The notes: generated by a model not told the origin, from the letters alone. A stretch of 64,000 nucleotides of DNA from Gilvimarinus japonicus (GCF_042847215.1 NZ_AP031500.1:930001-994000); one strand, 5' to 3'. Positions 53,583 to 63,349 are shown, counted from the stretch's first letter. Made by a program: numbers and translations.

Positions 53583-54854
53583 TTAAGTGCCGTCAATGAG
53601 ACGGGCGGCCATGGCGGGCAGTCGGGCTCGCTCGCTGGGTAGCGATAGTGATGAGGTGCCGGGCGGGGTATCAAAGATACTGTCGTCGCTCAGTATAAAC
53701 AGCAGCGGAGTTGTCTGAGTCCGTGCGGCCTGGGCCAATCGCTCGGTTAACGTTCGGCCTTTTACGTCCGTCATCGCCGGGCTGAGTACCACTAAATCGG
53801 GGCGAATATTCAGCGATAGCTCCAACGCCTCGTCGGTGTTATCGGCGGTGATTAAATTGTAGTGAGGTTGCAGTGCTTCGCAGGCTTGCAGCTGGATCTC
53901 GGCGTCGGGGTACGCCACCACGACGGTGCGGTGGGCGGTCATCTCATCGATCTCAAAGCAATCGCGGCCCGAATGCTTTGCGCGATACAGTGCTCGGTCA
54001 GCGGCTTTTATCACCTCTTCTAGCGAGTAGCCCGCCGTTTGCGAGCAGCTGGCACCGCCAATCGACACAGTGACATGAGCGCTGGTGGGCGATGCCTCGT
54101 GGGGTACCGCCTGATTGGCGACGGCGCGGCGGATCGACTCACCAACTCGTGTGGCGCCACTGACGTCGGTGTCGGGCAGCAGCACAACAAACTCCTCCCC
54201 CCCGTAACGGCCCAGTAAATCGTAAGGACGTTTTAGGCAGCTTTTTATGGCGTTACCCACCTGCACCAAACAGCGGTCCCCAGCGGGGTGGCCATAGTGG
54301 TCGTTGTAGAGCTTAAAGTGGTCAACATCAAGCATCAGCACACAGGTGTGGGTGAGCTGGCGCCCGGCCAGTAGCCATTGCTTTTGCGCGTACTCGTTAA
54401 AAGTGCGGCGGTTGAGCAGCTGCGTCAGGCTGTCTAATTGGCTGAGCTCTTCCAGCTCGTTGTTGAGCTTGCTGAGTTGATCGCGCATATCGGCGATCCG
54501 CTCCATCGCGCGGATTTTGGCGTTGATGATCATCTTGCTGACGGGTTTGATGAGGTAGTCATCGCCGCCCGCCTCAATACCTTGGCGGTAATCTTCGTCG
54601 TCACTCATGCCGGTGACAAAAATGATGGGAATCCAGTGGCTGCCGAGCCACTCGCGAATCAGCGCGGTTGTTTCAAAACCGTTTAAGCCGGGCATCTCGA
54701 CGTCCATGATAATCATGTCCACCGGGGTATCTTCCAGCAGCTGCAACGCGGCCTCACCACTGTCGGCCACCAGCGGGGTGTGGCCGGCTTCAGTGATGTA
54801 CTGGCTCATCGCGTGGCGCAGTGTAGCGCTGTCTTCAACCAACAAAATTTTCAT
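53583..54854 (-). CDS. Response regulator with receiver, GGDEF and degenerate receiver domains
   Basis: 423 residues. N-terminal REC domain (about 1-120; LLVEDSATLRHAM and phosphoacceptor Asp51 in MIIMDVEMPG), a short coiled coil (ADMRDQLSKLNNELEELS), then a GGDEF domain (about 145-300) with GGEEF and an inhibitory site RPYD five residues before it, so active c-di-GMP synthesis with product inhibition is likely. The last 120 residues fold like a second receiver, but the Asp position reads LVVLSPAM (Ser), so it cannot be phosphorylated normally. No partner kinase is beside it. Confidence 0.9.
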   Translation of the reverse strand: MKILLVEDSATLRHAMSQYITEAGHTPLVADSGEAALQLLEDTPVDMIIMDVEMPGLNGFETTALIREWLGSHWIPIIFVTGMSDDEDYRQGIEAGGDDYLIKPVSKMIINAKIRAMERIADMRDQLSKLNNELEELSQLDSLTQLLNRRTFNEYAQKQWLLAGRQLTHTCVLMLDVDHFKLYNDHYGHPAGDRCLVQVGNAIKSCLKRPYDLLGRYGGEEFVVLLPDTDVSGATRVGESIRRAVANQAVPHEASPTSAHVTVSIGGASCSQTAGYSLEEVIKAADRALYRAKHSGRDCFEIDEMTAHRTVVVAYPDAEIQLQACEALQPHYNLITADNTDEALELSLNIRPDLVVLSPAMTDVKGRTLTERLAQAARTQTTPLLFILSDDSIFDTPPGTSSLSLPSERARLPAMAARLIDGT

Positions 54855-54998
54855 TCAGTAACCCAGAGTGCCCTTGTGCCCTATGTGGCACCCGAAGTAT
54901 AAAGTGTAACGACTTTTGGCGCCGAAAACATCATTATGTGTCACAGAATTTGGTTGATTTATCGGCCAGTAGGCTGTTTTAACGCACTTCTTGAGCGG

Positions 54999-55403
54999 CT
55001 ATGGCGCGTGATCAAGGTAGCGCCACACACCATCTTCACGCCGAAATAGCGACTTCTCTAAGTGTTGCTGCTCCCGCCCCGCCAGCCGGTAATGGGCACA
55101 AAAGGTTACCGTGCCCTCATCATCCCCAAGACCACCGCGCTCACAGGCGAGGATCTCAAGCCCTAGCCACTCGCAGCTGCTGGCCCACTCGCGGATCGCC
55201 TCGGGTGAGCTGTGCCCCCGTACCGAGGGGCTCCAAGTGTGCCAGAGGTAGTCTACCGCTAACAAAACGTGTGCGCTGTAGCGCGAGCGCATTAATTGCT
55301 CGGCGGTTTGCGGGTTGCCACCGTGCAATATAAAAGGGTTACAGCAGTCCATAGGGCGTTTGCCCGAGCCACAAGGGCAGGTTTTACTCGCTGTGAGTGG
55401 CAT
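54999..55403 (-). CDS. ychJ: YchJ family SEC-C motif protein
   Basis: 134 residues. The N-terminal zinc-binding SEC-C motif is CPCGSGKRPMDCC, followed by the YchJ core (TAEQLMRSRYSAHVLLAVDYLWHTWSPSVRG and the late EKSLFRREDGVWRYLDH). YchJ proteins have an NTF2-like core; the function is unknown. Between two unrelated genes, with clear gene-free sequence on both sides. Confidence 0.9.
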   Translation of the reverse strand: MPLTASKTCPCGSGKRPMDCCNPFILHGGNPQTAEQLMRSRYSAHVLLAVDYLWHTWSPSVRGHSSPEAIREWASSCEWLGLEILACERGGLGDDEGTVTFCAHYRLAGREQQHLEKSLFRREDGVWRYLDHAP

Positions 55404-55593
55404 TTTGCACCTCTTTTGGGTATGTTGTGCGCCTTATTTACGTGCAAGTTTTATGCGCTAATTTTGCCTGCCGTAGAGTCGGGCCAAGCCTTACCGATAA
55501 TCGCGGTTTAGGCTACCTTGTTCGCTGATGTTTGCAAGCGACTAACGATTTCTACTGACTTCTTTATGATGACTAACCGTTAGATATTTGCCC

Positions 55594-56757
55594 ATGACTG
55601 ATTTTGACGATATCCGCCCTTACAATGACGATGAAGTTCGCCCGGTACTCGACCGGATTTTAGCTGACCGGGAGCTGGCCGATGCGGTTATGCGCTTAAA
55701 GTTTCCGCGCCTGGCCGGGCCTTTAGGCTTCATCTTACGCCCGCTGGTGGCTCGGGTTATGCGTCGCGAACTGGTGGGGGTGGACAGCGTCGATAAGTTT
55801 CAGCTGGTGGTCGAGAAGTACATGCGCCATATGATTGAAAGCACCACGACTGAAATCACCCACTCGGGGCTGGATAAGCTCGACCCGAACCGCGCTTATT
55901 TGTTTGTCAGCAACCATCGTGATATCGCCATGGACCCGGCGTTTGTCAATTGGAGCTTGTACCACGCAGGTTTTAAAACCTTGCGAATTGCCATTGGCGA
56001 TAACTTGCTTACCAAAGAGTATGTGTCGGATTTAATGCGCCTGAATAAGAGCTTTATCGTCAATCGCTCGGCCAAGGCGCCACGGGAGAAGTTAAAAGCG
56101 GCGAAAAAGCTTTCGGCCTATATTTACCATTCGTTAACCGCCGAGAACGCCAATATCTGGATTGCCCAGCGCGAGGGCCGTGCTAAAGACGGCAATGATC
56201 TGACGAACTCGGCCGTGGTGGGTATGCTGACGCTCAATCGTCCGAAAACGGAAGACTATGCCGATTACGTGCGCGAGCTATCGATTGTGCCTGTGTCTAT
56301 CTCTTATGAGTTGGACCCGTGCGATGAGGCAAAAGCCCATGAGTTGCACCAGCAGCGTACCTCGGGCGCTTATCAAAAAGGCGATCAAGAGGATGTGCAA
56401 AGTATTGCCCGTGGCATTGCCGGGCAAAAGGGTCATGTGCACGTTGCGTTTGGTGACGTGCTCAGTGGCGACTTTGCCGATACCGATGCGGTAACCGCCG
56501 AAATTGATCGTCAAATTTGGAGTAATTACGTCCTGCACTCAAGCAACTGTATGGCGTTTGACCAAGTGGGCGAAGAGGCCCGCTCACTGCCTTACTCGGA
56601 CAAAAACCTGTCTTACGAGCCGAGCAATGTCAGTGACGAACGCGCCAGTTTTGATTTGCGTTTACAAGCGGTGCCGTCGGATTATCGCGATATTGTTCAG
56701 GCCATGTACGCCAACCCGGTGCGCAATAAGTTGGCGGCCACCGGCGGCGGTCAGTAA
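55594..56757 (+). CDS. PlsC-like 1-acyl-glycerol-3-phosphate acyltransferase family protein
   Basis: 387 residues, longer than E. coli PlsC (245). The acyltransferase core is in VSNHRDIAMDPAFV (about residues 108-121), where His and Asp are five residues apart instead of the usual four, as in a variant group with the same NHRDI pattern. Block II/III equivalents are SFIVNRSAK and WIAQREGRAKDGND. The C-terminal third is extra. The substrate is unknown. I chose the ATG at 55594; a TTG at 55588 is in frame. dinG follows 5 bases after the stop. Confidence 0.82.
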   Translation: MTDFDDIRPYNDDEVRPVLDRILADRELADAVMRLKFPRLAGPLGFILRPLVARVMRRELVGVDSVDKFQLVVEKYMRHMIESTTTEITHSGLDKLDPNRAYLFVSNHRDIAMDPAFVNWSLYHAGFKTLRIAIGDNLLTKEYVSDLMRLNKSFIVNRSAKAPREKLKAAKKLSAYIYHSLTAENANIWIAQREGRAKDGNDLTNSAVVGMLTLNRPKTEDYADYVRELSIVPVSISYELDPCDEAKAHELHQQRTSGAYQKGDQEDVQSIARGIAGQKGHVHVAFGDVLSGDFADTDAVTAEIDRQIWSNYVLHSSNCMAFDQVGEEARSLPYSDKNLSYEPSNVSDERASFDLRLQAVPSDYRDIVQAMYANPVRNKLAATGGGQ

Positions 56758-56762
56758 CGCGA

Positions 56763-58898
56763 ATGTTAACCGATGAGTTAAAGCAAAAAATCCAGCAAAC
56801 CTACTCGGCGTTTTTGCAAAGCCGCGAGCTGGGGCCGCGCCACGGCCAAAAGCTGATGATTGCCGAGATTGCCCGCACCCTCGGCGCGATTGGCACTGAC
56901 GCCGAGGGCGTGCGCAACACCGGGGGCCATGTGTGCGTGGTCGAGGCCGGGACCGGTACCGGTAAAACCATTGCGTACCTTTTGCCCGCCATTATTATTG
57001 CCAAAGCGCTGGGTAAAAAGTTGGTGGTATCTACCGCTACCGTCGCGTTGCAAGAGCAAATCGTGCACAAAGACTTACCCGAGCTGCGCAACCACACGGA
57101 CTTATCGTTTAGTTTTGCCCTGGCCAAAGGTCGCGGCCGCTATGTGTGTCTGTCTAAGCTCGACAATTTGATGAGCGAATTTGCATCGGCGGTTGATCCG
57201 ACCCGGGCACTCTACGAGGACGAATTACCCAGCGTTGATGCCGAAGGGGTAAAGTTGTACGAGTCCATGATGGATGCGTTGGCAGGCAATAAATGGGATG
57301 GCGAGCGAGACTCGTGGCCGACCCGGTTAGAGCCTAACGACTGGGCGCGGGTCACGACCGATCACCGTCAGTGCACCGGTCGGCGCTGTTCCAATGTGTC
57401 TGCCTGTAGCTTTTTTAAAGCCCGCGATGCGCTGCATACCGCCGATTGTATTGTCACCAATCACGATATGGTCTTGGCTGATTTGGCGCTGGGTGGTGGC
57501 GCGATCTTACCCGACCCGGAAGAGACGATTTACGTCTTTGACGAGGGGCATCATCTGCCCGACAAAGCGCTTAATCACTTCGCCCACCACAGCCGTATGC
57601 TCTCGACCAGCCGCTGGTTGGAGCAATGCAATAAAGGCTTGGGGACAATCCTCGGGCAGATCAGCGGTGCCGGTCGTGTTGATGATTACGCCGAGCAATT
57701 GCCTGGCCAGCTCATTGAGTGTAAACGTGAGCTGGATATGTTGTATCCGGTGCTGAATGAACGCATCCAATCGTTAGAGGACAGTTCGCGCGATTGGAAA
57801 ACCAACCACTACCGGTTTGTCGGAGGGGTGGTGCCCGATAATATCGTCGCGCAAGCCGAGCAATTGCATTCAAGCTTTGATCGTTTAACCGACCTGTTAG
57901 GTAAAGTTGCCGCCGAGTTAAACGAGGCGATGGAGGATGCCCATTGCCGCGTGCCTAAAGTTGACTTGGAAACCAATTACCCAATCATCGGTGCCTGGCA
58001 TGCGCGTGCTGAGGCCAATGCGGGTTTATGGTTAAGTTACGCGCGCAGCGATGGCGATAAAAGTATTCCCAAAGCGCGCTGGCTAACGCTGATAGACTTT
58101 AACGGCAATTACGATATCGAGGTTTGCTCAAGTCCCATTTTGGCGGCGCGTACCTTAGAGTTTAGTTTGTGGAATCGCGTCTATGGTGCGGTGCTAACCT
58201 CGGCGACCTTAACCGCGCTGGGTAAGTTTGATCGCCTGCAAATGCGCACCGGCACCCCCGATGACAGCCGCTATGCGGTGGTGCCCAGCCCGTTTGACTT
58301 TGCCAAAGGTATTTTGCATGTTCCTAAAGACGCGGTTGATGCCGGTGACAGTCGCGCCCACACCGCCGCGTTGGTACAGCAACTGCCCGAGCTGCTGCAA
58401 CCGACTGAAGGCTCGCTGGTGTTGTTTTCATCCCGCCGGCAAATGCTTGATGTTTACGATGAGCTGCCCGCGCTTTGGCAGAGCAAAATTTTGTTGCAAG
58501 GCGAAAGCTCTAAGCAAGAAATGTTGGTGGCCCATCGCAAAAAAGTTGATAAAGGCGAGGGCAGTGTGCTGTTTGGCTTGGCAAGCTTTGCCGAAGGGGT
58601 CGACTTGCCCGGCGATTACTGTGCCCATGTGATAATTGCTAAATTGCCGTTTGCGGTGCCCGACGACCCGATTGAAGCGTCTGTTGCCGAGTGGGTCGAG
58701 CAGCGTGGCGGCAACCCTTTTATGCAAATTACTATCCCCGACGCCTCGTTAAAATTGATTCAGGCCTGTGGCCGCTTGCTGCGCACCGAAGGTGATACCG
58801 GCCGTATTACTTTGCTGGACCGGCGCGTGGTCACCAAGCGCTACGGCAAGGCTATTTTAGATTCGTTGCCGCCTTTTACCCGACACATAGAAGCGTAA
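56763..58898 (+). CDS. dinG: ATP-dependent DNA helicase DinG
   Basis: 711 residues, matching E. coli DinG, an XPD-related 5'-3' helicase acting on R-loops and forks. Walker A EAGTGTGKT, Fe-S cluster cysteines in CTGRRCSNVSACSFFKARDALHTADC, DEGH Walker B, and helicase motif VI QACGRLLRTEGDTGRITLLDRR are present. It starts 5 bases after the acyltransferase gene; yqcC follows 11 bases later. I saw no LexA box upstream. Confidence 0.96.
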   Translation: MLTDELKQKIQQTYSAFLQSRELGPRHGQKLMIAEIARTLGAIGTDAEGVRNTGGHVCVVEAGTGTGKTIAYLLPAIIIAKALGKKLVVSTATVALQEQIVHKDLPELRNHTDLSFSFALAKGRGRYVCLSKLDNLMSEFASAVDPTRALYEDELPSVDAEGVKLYESMMDALAGNKWDGERDSWPTRLEPNDWARVTTDHRQCTGRRCSNVSACSFFKARDALHTADCIVTNHDMVLADLALGGGAILPDPEETIYVFDEGHHLPDKALNHFAHHSRMLSTSRWLEQCNKGLGTILGQISGAGRVDDYAEQLPGQLIECKRELDMLYPVLNERIQSLEDSSRDWKTNHYRFVGGVVPDNIVAQAEQLHSSFDRLTDLLGKVAAELNEAMEDAHCRVPKVDLETNYPIIGAWHARAEANAGLWLSYARSDGDKSIPKARWLTLIDFNGNYDIEVCSSPILAARTLEFSLWNRVYGAVLTSATLTALGKFDRLQMRTGTPDDSRYAVVPSPFDFAKGILHVPKDAVDAGDSRAHTAALVQQLPELLQPTEGSLVLFSSRRQMLDVYDELPALWQSKILLQGESSKQEMLVAHRKKVDKGEGSVLFGLASFAEGVDLPGDYCAHVIIAKLPFAVPDDPIEASVAEWVEQRGGNPFMQITIPDASLKLIQACGRLLRTEGDTGRITLLDRRVVTKRYGKAILDSLPPFTRHIEA

Positions 58899-58909
58899 GC
58901 CCGTCCCGT

Positions 58910-59230
58910 ATGAGTGATAAACACATAGCCGTCGCCGATATCTTGATTGACTTAGAGGCGGCGTTACGCGAGCTAAATTTATGGCATAGCGAGTCACCCT
59001 CGGCCGAGGCGCTCGCCAGTACCGCGCCCTTTGCGGTAGATACCCTAACGTTTACCCAGTGGCTGCAATTTATGTTTTTGCCGCAGATGCAAGAGCTGGT
59101 TAAACATCGTGGCCCCCTTCCGGCGAACTGCGCTATTGCCCCTATGGCCGAGGAGTACTTTCGCCCGCAAGTGATCGACGGCGCCGCCGTGGTATTGCAG
59201 CTGCGCCGAGTGGATACATTGTTGAGCTAG
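58910..59230 (+). CDS. yqcC: YqcC family protein
   Basis: 106 residues, all-alpha. The core LIDLEAALRELNLW, then PFAVDTLTFTQWLQFMFLPQM and CAIAPMAEEYF is the YqcC (DUF446) signature. Family function is unknown; in E. coli it neighbours truC. 11 bases downstream of dinG. Confidence 0.92.
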   Translation: MSDKHIAVADILIDLEAALRELNLWHSESPSAEALASTAPFAVDTLTFTQWLQFMFLPQMQELVKHRGPLPANCAIAPMAEEYFRPQVIDGAAVVLQLRRVDTLLS

Positions 59231-59354
59231 TGTTGTCTAACGAGCCATGAGGCCTTGCCGCCTTAGGCGGTGTGGGCTACATTTAATCCGTTAACGTACG
59301 TCGAGACGCGGCACTGTTTGCCGATGTCTATACCCACTGGATGATGGAGGTTTT

Positions 59355-60035
59355 ATGGCTGTACATAGGGTTTATTCGCTGCTGGCTGCCGGCGCCGCTA
59401 GTTTACTACTGCTTGGCGGCTGTGCCACACCGCCACCGGCTGTGTCTCACGATGGCTTGCACTTAGTGCCGCAAAAATCACTTGATCAGATGTATATAAA
59501 GCCCGAGGTGTCGTTATCGCAGTATACGGCTATCCGTCTCGAACCTTGTACTGTGGCATTTAGAGCCGACTGGATGCGCAACCAAAATATGAGTCGCACC
59601 GTGGGGCGAGACCGAATTACCGAAGAGGATATGCAAGTCATCTCCGATCGTTTGGCGCGCTCTTGCGATGAGCACTTTTTAGAGGCCTTAGAGAGTGAGC
59701 CGGCCTACAAAATCGTCGGTGAAGATGCCAGCGGTGAGACGGTGCTGGAGGTGCGCCCCAGCATTATCGATCTGGATGTCACCGCCCCTGACACCAATGA
59801 TGTGGGCATAACCCGCACTTATACCACCTCATCGGGGGAGATGACCTTGTTTCTCGAGGCCTACGATAGTGCGAGCGGTGAGATTATCGCTCGGGTTGTG
59901 GATGAGAAAGAAGACTTTGATGACATGCAGCTAGAGTGGACTAACCGCGCCACCAACATGGCCGACGCCAATCGTTACTTGCGCAGCTGGACCAAGTCTT
60001 TGCGCGAGAGTTTGGATGCGGCCCGCGCTCAGTAG
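59355..60035 (+). CDS. DUF3313 family lipoprotein
   Basis: 226 residues. Lipobox LLGGC (Cys23). The mature part begins DGLHLVPQKSLDQMYIKPEVSLSQYTAIRLEPCTVAF and includes the conserved VLEVRPSIIDLDVTAPD and DSASGEIIARVVDEKE blocks of DUF3313, a family of predicted periplasmic lipoproteins of unknown function. A GGAGG site precedes the ATG. A terminator follows. Confidence 0.88.
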   Translation: MAVHRVYSLLAAGAASLLLLGGCATPPPAVSHDGLHLVPQKSLDQMYIKPEVSLSQYTAIRLEPCTVAFRADWMRNQNMSRTVGRDRITEEDMQVISDRLARSCDEHFLEALESEPAYKIVGEDASGETVLEVRPSIIDLDVTAPDTNDVGITRTYTTSSGEMTLFLEAYDSASGEIIARVVDEKEDFDDMQLEWTNRATNMADANRYLRSWTKSLRESLDAARAQ

Positions 60036-60056
60036 TGGCTTATGAGTGTATAGGTG

Positions 60057-60087
60057 CGGCGCAATCGTTTGGTTGCGCCGTTTTTTT
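60057..60087 (+). terminator. Terminator after the DUF3313 gene
   Basis: CGGCGCAA and TTGCGCCG pair around TCGTTTGG, followed by seven Ts. The next gene starts 14 bases later. Confidence 0.88.
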
Positions 60088-60100
60088 ATAGGTTATTGAT

Positions 60101-60457
60101 ATGCAAGACCCCCGAGTGTTACTCGCCGCCGAACGCACCTTGCTGGCCTGGAGCCGAACGGCGCTGGGGTTAATTGGCTTTGGCTTTGTTTTAGAGCGTG
60201 CCGGCTTGCTGATGGGCGCCTTCGGCCTGGCGCCAGCGGCGGATGAATCCCTGACGGCTGCCCTTGGGCTCGCTTTTATTTTTTTGGGCGTGGTTGCCGC
60301 GGTAGGCGCCTCGGTGCGGCACGCACGCTATGTGCGCTATCTGATTGACCGAGACGGTCCGGTCGATTATCGCTCGCTCTACAGCGTAGCTTTGACTATG
60401 GCGCTGGGCTTACTTGGTTTGGCGTTATTGGCGGTGTTGCTATTTATTGGGCATTAA
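60101..60457 (+). CDS. DUF202 / YidH-like small membrane protein
   Basis: 118 residues with three membrane helices (about 18-38, 52-72 and 93-116). The opening DPRVLLAAERTLLAWSRTALGLIGFGF is typical of DUF202, and RHARYVRYLIDRD is the conserved loop. Function is unknown. It is convergent with the MFS gene, whose stop is 9 bases away. Confidence 0.9.
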   Translation: MQDPRVLLAAERTLLAWSRTALGLIGFGFVLERAGLLMGAFGLAPAADESLTAALGLAFIFLGVVAAVGASVRHARYVRYLIDRDGPVDYRSLYSVALTMALGLLGLALLAVLLFIGH

Positions 60458-60466
60458 TCCTACTGT

Positions 60467-61717
60467 TTATTTCTCTTGGTGTTCCAGTGCTGATGCCTCA
60501 CTCTGATGTAAAGGACGCAACGTTAGCAGCAGCGCCATACTGATCGCCACCGAGATTAACATAACCGCCAGTACAGGCTTTAAGGTCCCATCGTAAAACA
60601 CGCTTCCCAACGCGCCCATTCCAGAGCCCAGTGCGAACATTGCTACTGTCTGTATCGCCGCCGCACTGCCGCCGCGATGGGGCGGGAACATCGCCATAAA
60701 GCGAGTCATTCCCGCCGGGTTGCTGATGCCGACGCAACCAACGCTTAAAATAACCAGCGGCACCGCCAGCCCTAAGGTTAAGGTGTTGCTCCACGTCAGT
60801 AGCGCCATTACTACCACCAGAACGGCTTGAATAATGACACTGATGCAGAATAGCCGCATCGGGTTCATGACGCTCAGTAATCTGGCGCTTAGCGAGTTTG
60901 CGGCAATTAAACCGATCGCATTTAAACCAAATAAAATAGAAAAGGTCGTCTCGCTCACGCCAAAATACGTCATGTACATAAACGACGAGTGAGTGACAAA
61001 AATAAGCAATACACCAGCGGCGGAGCCGATACACAAAGCAAAGCGCAGAGCGAGCAACCGGCCCTGATGCCGGTGTAATAAAATGGCGCTGTACTGCGAG
61101 ACAATGCGCCCAAGAGATAAGCGCTGACGTGGCTCGGTTAGCGTCTCGGGAATCATACGTAACATAATGGCGAGCATAGTCACGGCGTACAGCACCTGAA
61201 ATATAAAGATACTGCGCCAGCCAAACTGTAATAGCCCAGTGCCGATCAGTGGTGCCACCACCGGGGCGATCATCATCACCATCATTACCGTGGCAAAACG
61301 CCGGCCAATCTCTTCGGCGGGGTAGGAGTCGCGCACTTGTGCCATGGCAGTAATAGTGGCAAAACCGCCGCCAAATGCTTGCAGTAATCGCCACAAATTA
61401 ATGACGCTTGCCGAGTCTGATAACGCGATAGCGCTACTGGCGATGACAAACAAACCAGTTCCGACAACGCATACCGTTTTGCGGCCCACTTGGTCAGAGA
61501 TTGGCCCGCCCATTAGCTGGCCTAAGGCAAAACCCACCAAAAAAGTACTGATTGACGCGTTGAGCGTAGCAATAGGAACATTGAGCGCGTCGGCCATCGA
61601 CGGTAATGCCGGCAGGTAGGCGTCCATCGCTACCGGGCCCAGCGCAACCAGTGCGCCGAGGTACAGTAAAAAATAGCGTGGCAATGCCGTTGTTTGCATT
61701 GAGTTTTGATTGTTCAT
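60467..61717 (-). CDS. Bcr/CflA family multidrug MFS transporter
   Basis: 416 residues with twelve membrane helices. The MFS loop motif is MGGPISDQVGRKTV near residue 70, and the opening GPVAMDAYLPALPSMADAL is the Bcr/CflA mark; FGGGFATITAMAQVRDSYP and MIAPVVAPLIGTGLL are also typical. Likely proton-driven efflux of drugs such as bicyclomycin or chloramphenicol. I chose the ATG at 61717; a longer in-frame start has no support. Confidence 0.92.
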   Translation of the reverse strand: MNNQNSMQTTALPRYFLLYLGALVALGPVAMDAYLPALPSMADALNVPIATLNASISTFLVGFALGQLMGGPISDQVGRKTVCVVGTGLFVIASSAIALSDSASVINLWRLLQAFGGGFATITAMAQVRDSYPAEEIGRRFATVMMVMMIAPVVAPLIGTGLLQFGWRSIFIFQVLYAVTMLAIMLRMIPETLTEPRQRLSLGRIVSQYSAILLHRHQGRLLALRFALCIGSAAGVLLIFVTHSSFMYMTYFGVSETTFSILFGLNAIGLIAANSLSARLLSVMNPMRLFCISVIIQAVLVVVMALLTWSNTLTLGLAVPLVILSVGCVGISNPAGMTRFMAMFPPHRGGSAAAIQTVAMFALGSGMGALGSVFYDGTLKPVLAVMLISVAISMALLLTLRPLHQSEASALEHQEK

Positions 61718-61870
61718 ACAGCGCGAGCGAGTCAGTTGCGGGATTTTGTAAGTGTAACGCACCCGCGTTAATAGTGGGGAACAATAGCGTTAATGGTCCC
61801 AAATACGGTGGCGAAGTTGAGTATAGCCGTTAAGCTTAGGTGACAGGTTTCTGATGTGGGATAAAGGTTT

Positions 61871-62953
61871 ATGCCGCTCGCCAATTGGTGGTCCACTGCG
61901 ATCCGTACGACAACCGCCACAATTATGAACCCCCTCAGCCGCAAACACGTAGTGTTGTTAGTGGCTGTAGTTGTAGGGCTGGTGCTACACACTGTTTTGC
62001 TCGGGTTGTTTATCGCCTTGCGGGTTGATGTGTTGGTGTGGGTCAATATTGGCAGTGTGGCGCTGTGGTTAGGTGCCGGGTATTGGTTGCGTCGCGGCCG
62101 CTACGCGTTGGCGGCCTATGTGATGTTTGCCGAGCTTATTGCGCACAGTGTGGTGGCGACTCTGGTGTTGGGGGTGGGGCTGGGCTTTCAGTTTTACCTC
62201 TGGCCCGCGGCGTGTTTAGTGGTGGCAAATCCCAGTGTCAGCGTGCGTTATGCGGGTGTGCTGGGTACCGTGTGTATCGCCGTGTTTGCAGCGTTGGAGT
62301 TAACCTTGGTTGAAATCAGCAATCGCTATGGCCTTGGGGGGTATCAACATTGGGTGTACCTTGGCAATGTGCTGTTTTGCGGGGTTGCCTTGATGCTTTG
62401 CATCATCAGTGTACGTGTGGTGAATGAATATCAACAGCGGCAACTGATTGCCTTGGCCACCCACGACCCATTAACCGGTTTATTTAATCGCCGTTACATG
62501 ACCGAGCATATGGAGCAACTTAAAGCTCACGCCGATCGTGAGCACAGCCATTATTGTGTGGCGTTACTTGATGTCGATCATTTTAAGCGAATCAATGATG
62601 TTTATGGGCACGATATTGGCGACCAAGTGTTGCAGTGCATTGCCCTCACCCTAAAGGCGCGACTGCGCAGTACCGATTTATTGGCGCGCTGGGGCGGCGA
62701 AGAGTTGTTAATTGCGCTGAGTGGTACCGAGGCCCAAAGGGCATTGCTGTTAATGGATAACCTGCGCCAGCGGGTTGCTGAATCGAGCGCAATTAAGCCG
62801 CTGTGCGGCGGCGTCACATTAAGCTTTGGCGTGGCGGAATATCAGCCGGGGGAGTCTAATCAAGCACTGATTCGGCGCGCCGACGCCGGTCTGTATCGGG
62901 CCAAGGCCCAGGGACGAGATCAAGTCGTTCTCGAAGCGCCCACTAGCCCATAG
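61871..62953 (+). CDS. Membrane diguanylate cyclase (GGDEF)
   Basis: 360 residues. Six or so N-terminal membrane helices (about 25-195) form an undefined sensory module, then a linker and GGDEF domain (about 200-355): DPLTGLFNRRYM, DVDHFKRINDVYGHDIGDQVL and GGEEL, with an inhibitory RSTD five residues upstream. Likely makes c-di-GMP, the second such protein in the window. The ATG at 61871 follows AAAGG; an in-frame ATG at 61925 is possible. Confidence 0.92.
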   Translation: MPLANWWSTAIRTTTATIMNPLSRKHVVLLVAVVVGLVLHTVLLGLFIALRVDVLVWVNIGSVALWLGAGYWLRRGRYALAAYVMFAELIAHSVVATLVLGVGLGFQFYLWPAACLVVANPSVSVRYAGVLGTVCIAVFAALELTLVEISNRYGLGGYQHWVYLGNVLFCGVALMLCIISVRVVNEYQQRQLIALATHDPLTGLFNRRYMTEHMEQLKAHADREHSHYCVALLDVDHFKRINDVYGHDIGDQVLQCIALTLKARLRSTDLLARWGGEELLIALSGTEAQRALLLMDNLRQRVAESSAIKPLCGGVTLSFGVAEYQPGESNQALIRRADAGLYRAKAQGRDQVVLEAPTSP

Positions 62954-63349
62954 GGCTTGATGCATTATTTCGTTACGTTTCTTGTGGGGCTCTTTGATAG
63001 TCCAGTTCGAAATCAAACGCGGAACGACGTCACACTTTTTGTTGATCCCGTTGTTTAAGTGCCACAGCCGTGATATCTCTAGTGCTTCTGACAACGTTGT
63101 CCTCGGTGGGTTTGCCAGCGAGAGCACTATTGCTCTGCCGGGGCAGTATTGCCGTGTCAGTTGTTCCGTTTTGCGCATGACGCGCGTCAATCGGGGAGGA
63201 CCCCCAGTGATACATTTACCGTCAAAACATTTTGCCGCGGTAGCCTTCATCGAAAGGTGGAGTGCATTAAATGCGGTGCAGGCGCGCATGGGGTAGCACA
63301 GTAATCCCTCGAGCCTGAGCTGCGGCTAACAATAAAAGAGGGATTGACC
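62954..63349. other. 396-base stretch without a supported gene upstream of the chitinase-like gene
   Basis: Small frames on both strands have no recognisable protein features and the largest overlaps the end of the diguanylate cyclase gene. I looked for a c-di-GMP riboswitch and for long inverted repeats and saw neither clearly. It should contain the promoter and leader of the chitinase-like gene. Confidence 0.6.

Noticed and set aside
60498..61394. 298-residue frame overlapping the Bcr/CflA gene
   Set aside because: Same strand, different frame; the MFS reading has clear family motifs and this one has none.
62819..63289. 156-residue minus-strand frame in the gap before the chitinase-like gene
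   Set aside because: It overlaps the end of the diguanylate cyclase gene and shows no recognisable domain or start signal.
63180..63345. Cyclic-di-GMP riboswitch before the chitinase-like gene
   Set aside because: I looked for it because of the neighbouring GGDEF gene, but could not match the conserved core or the expected paired arms by eye.
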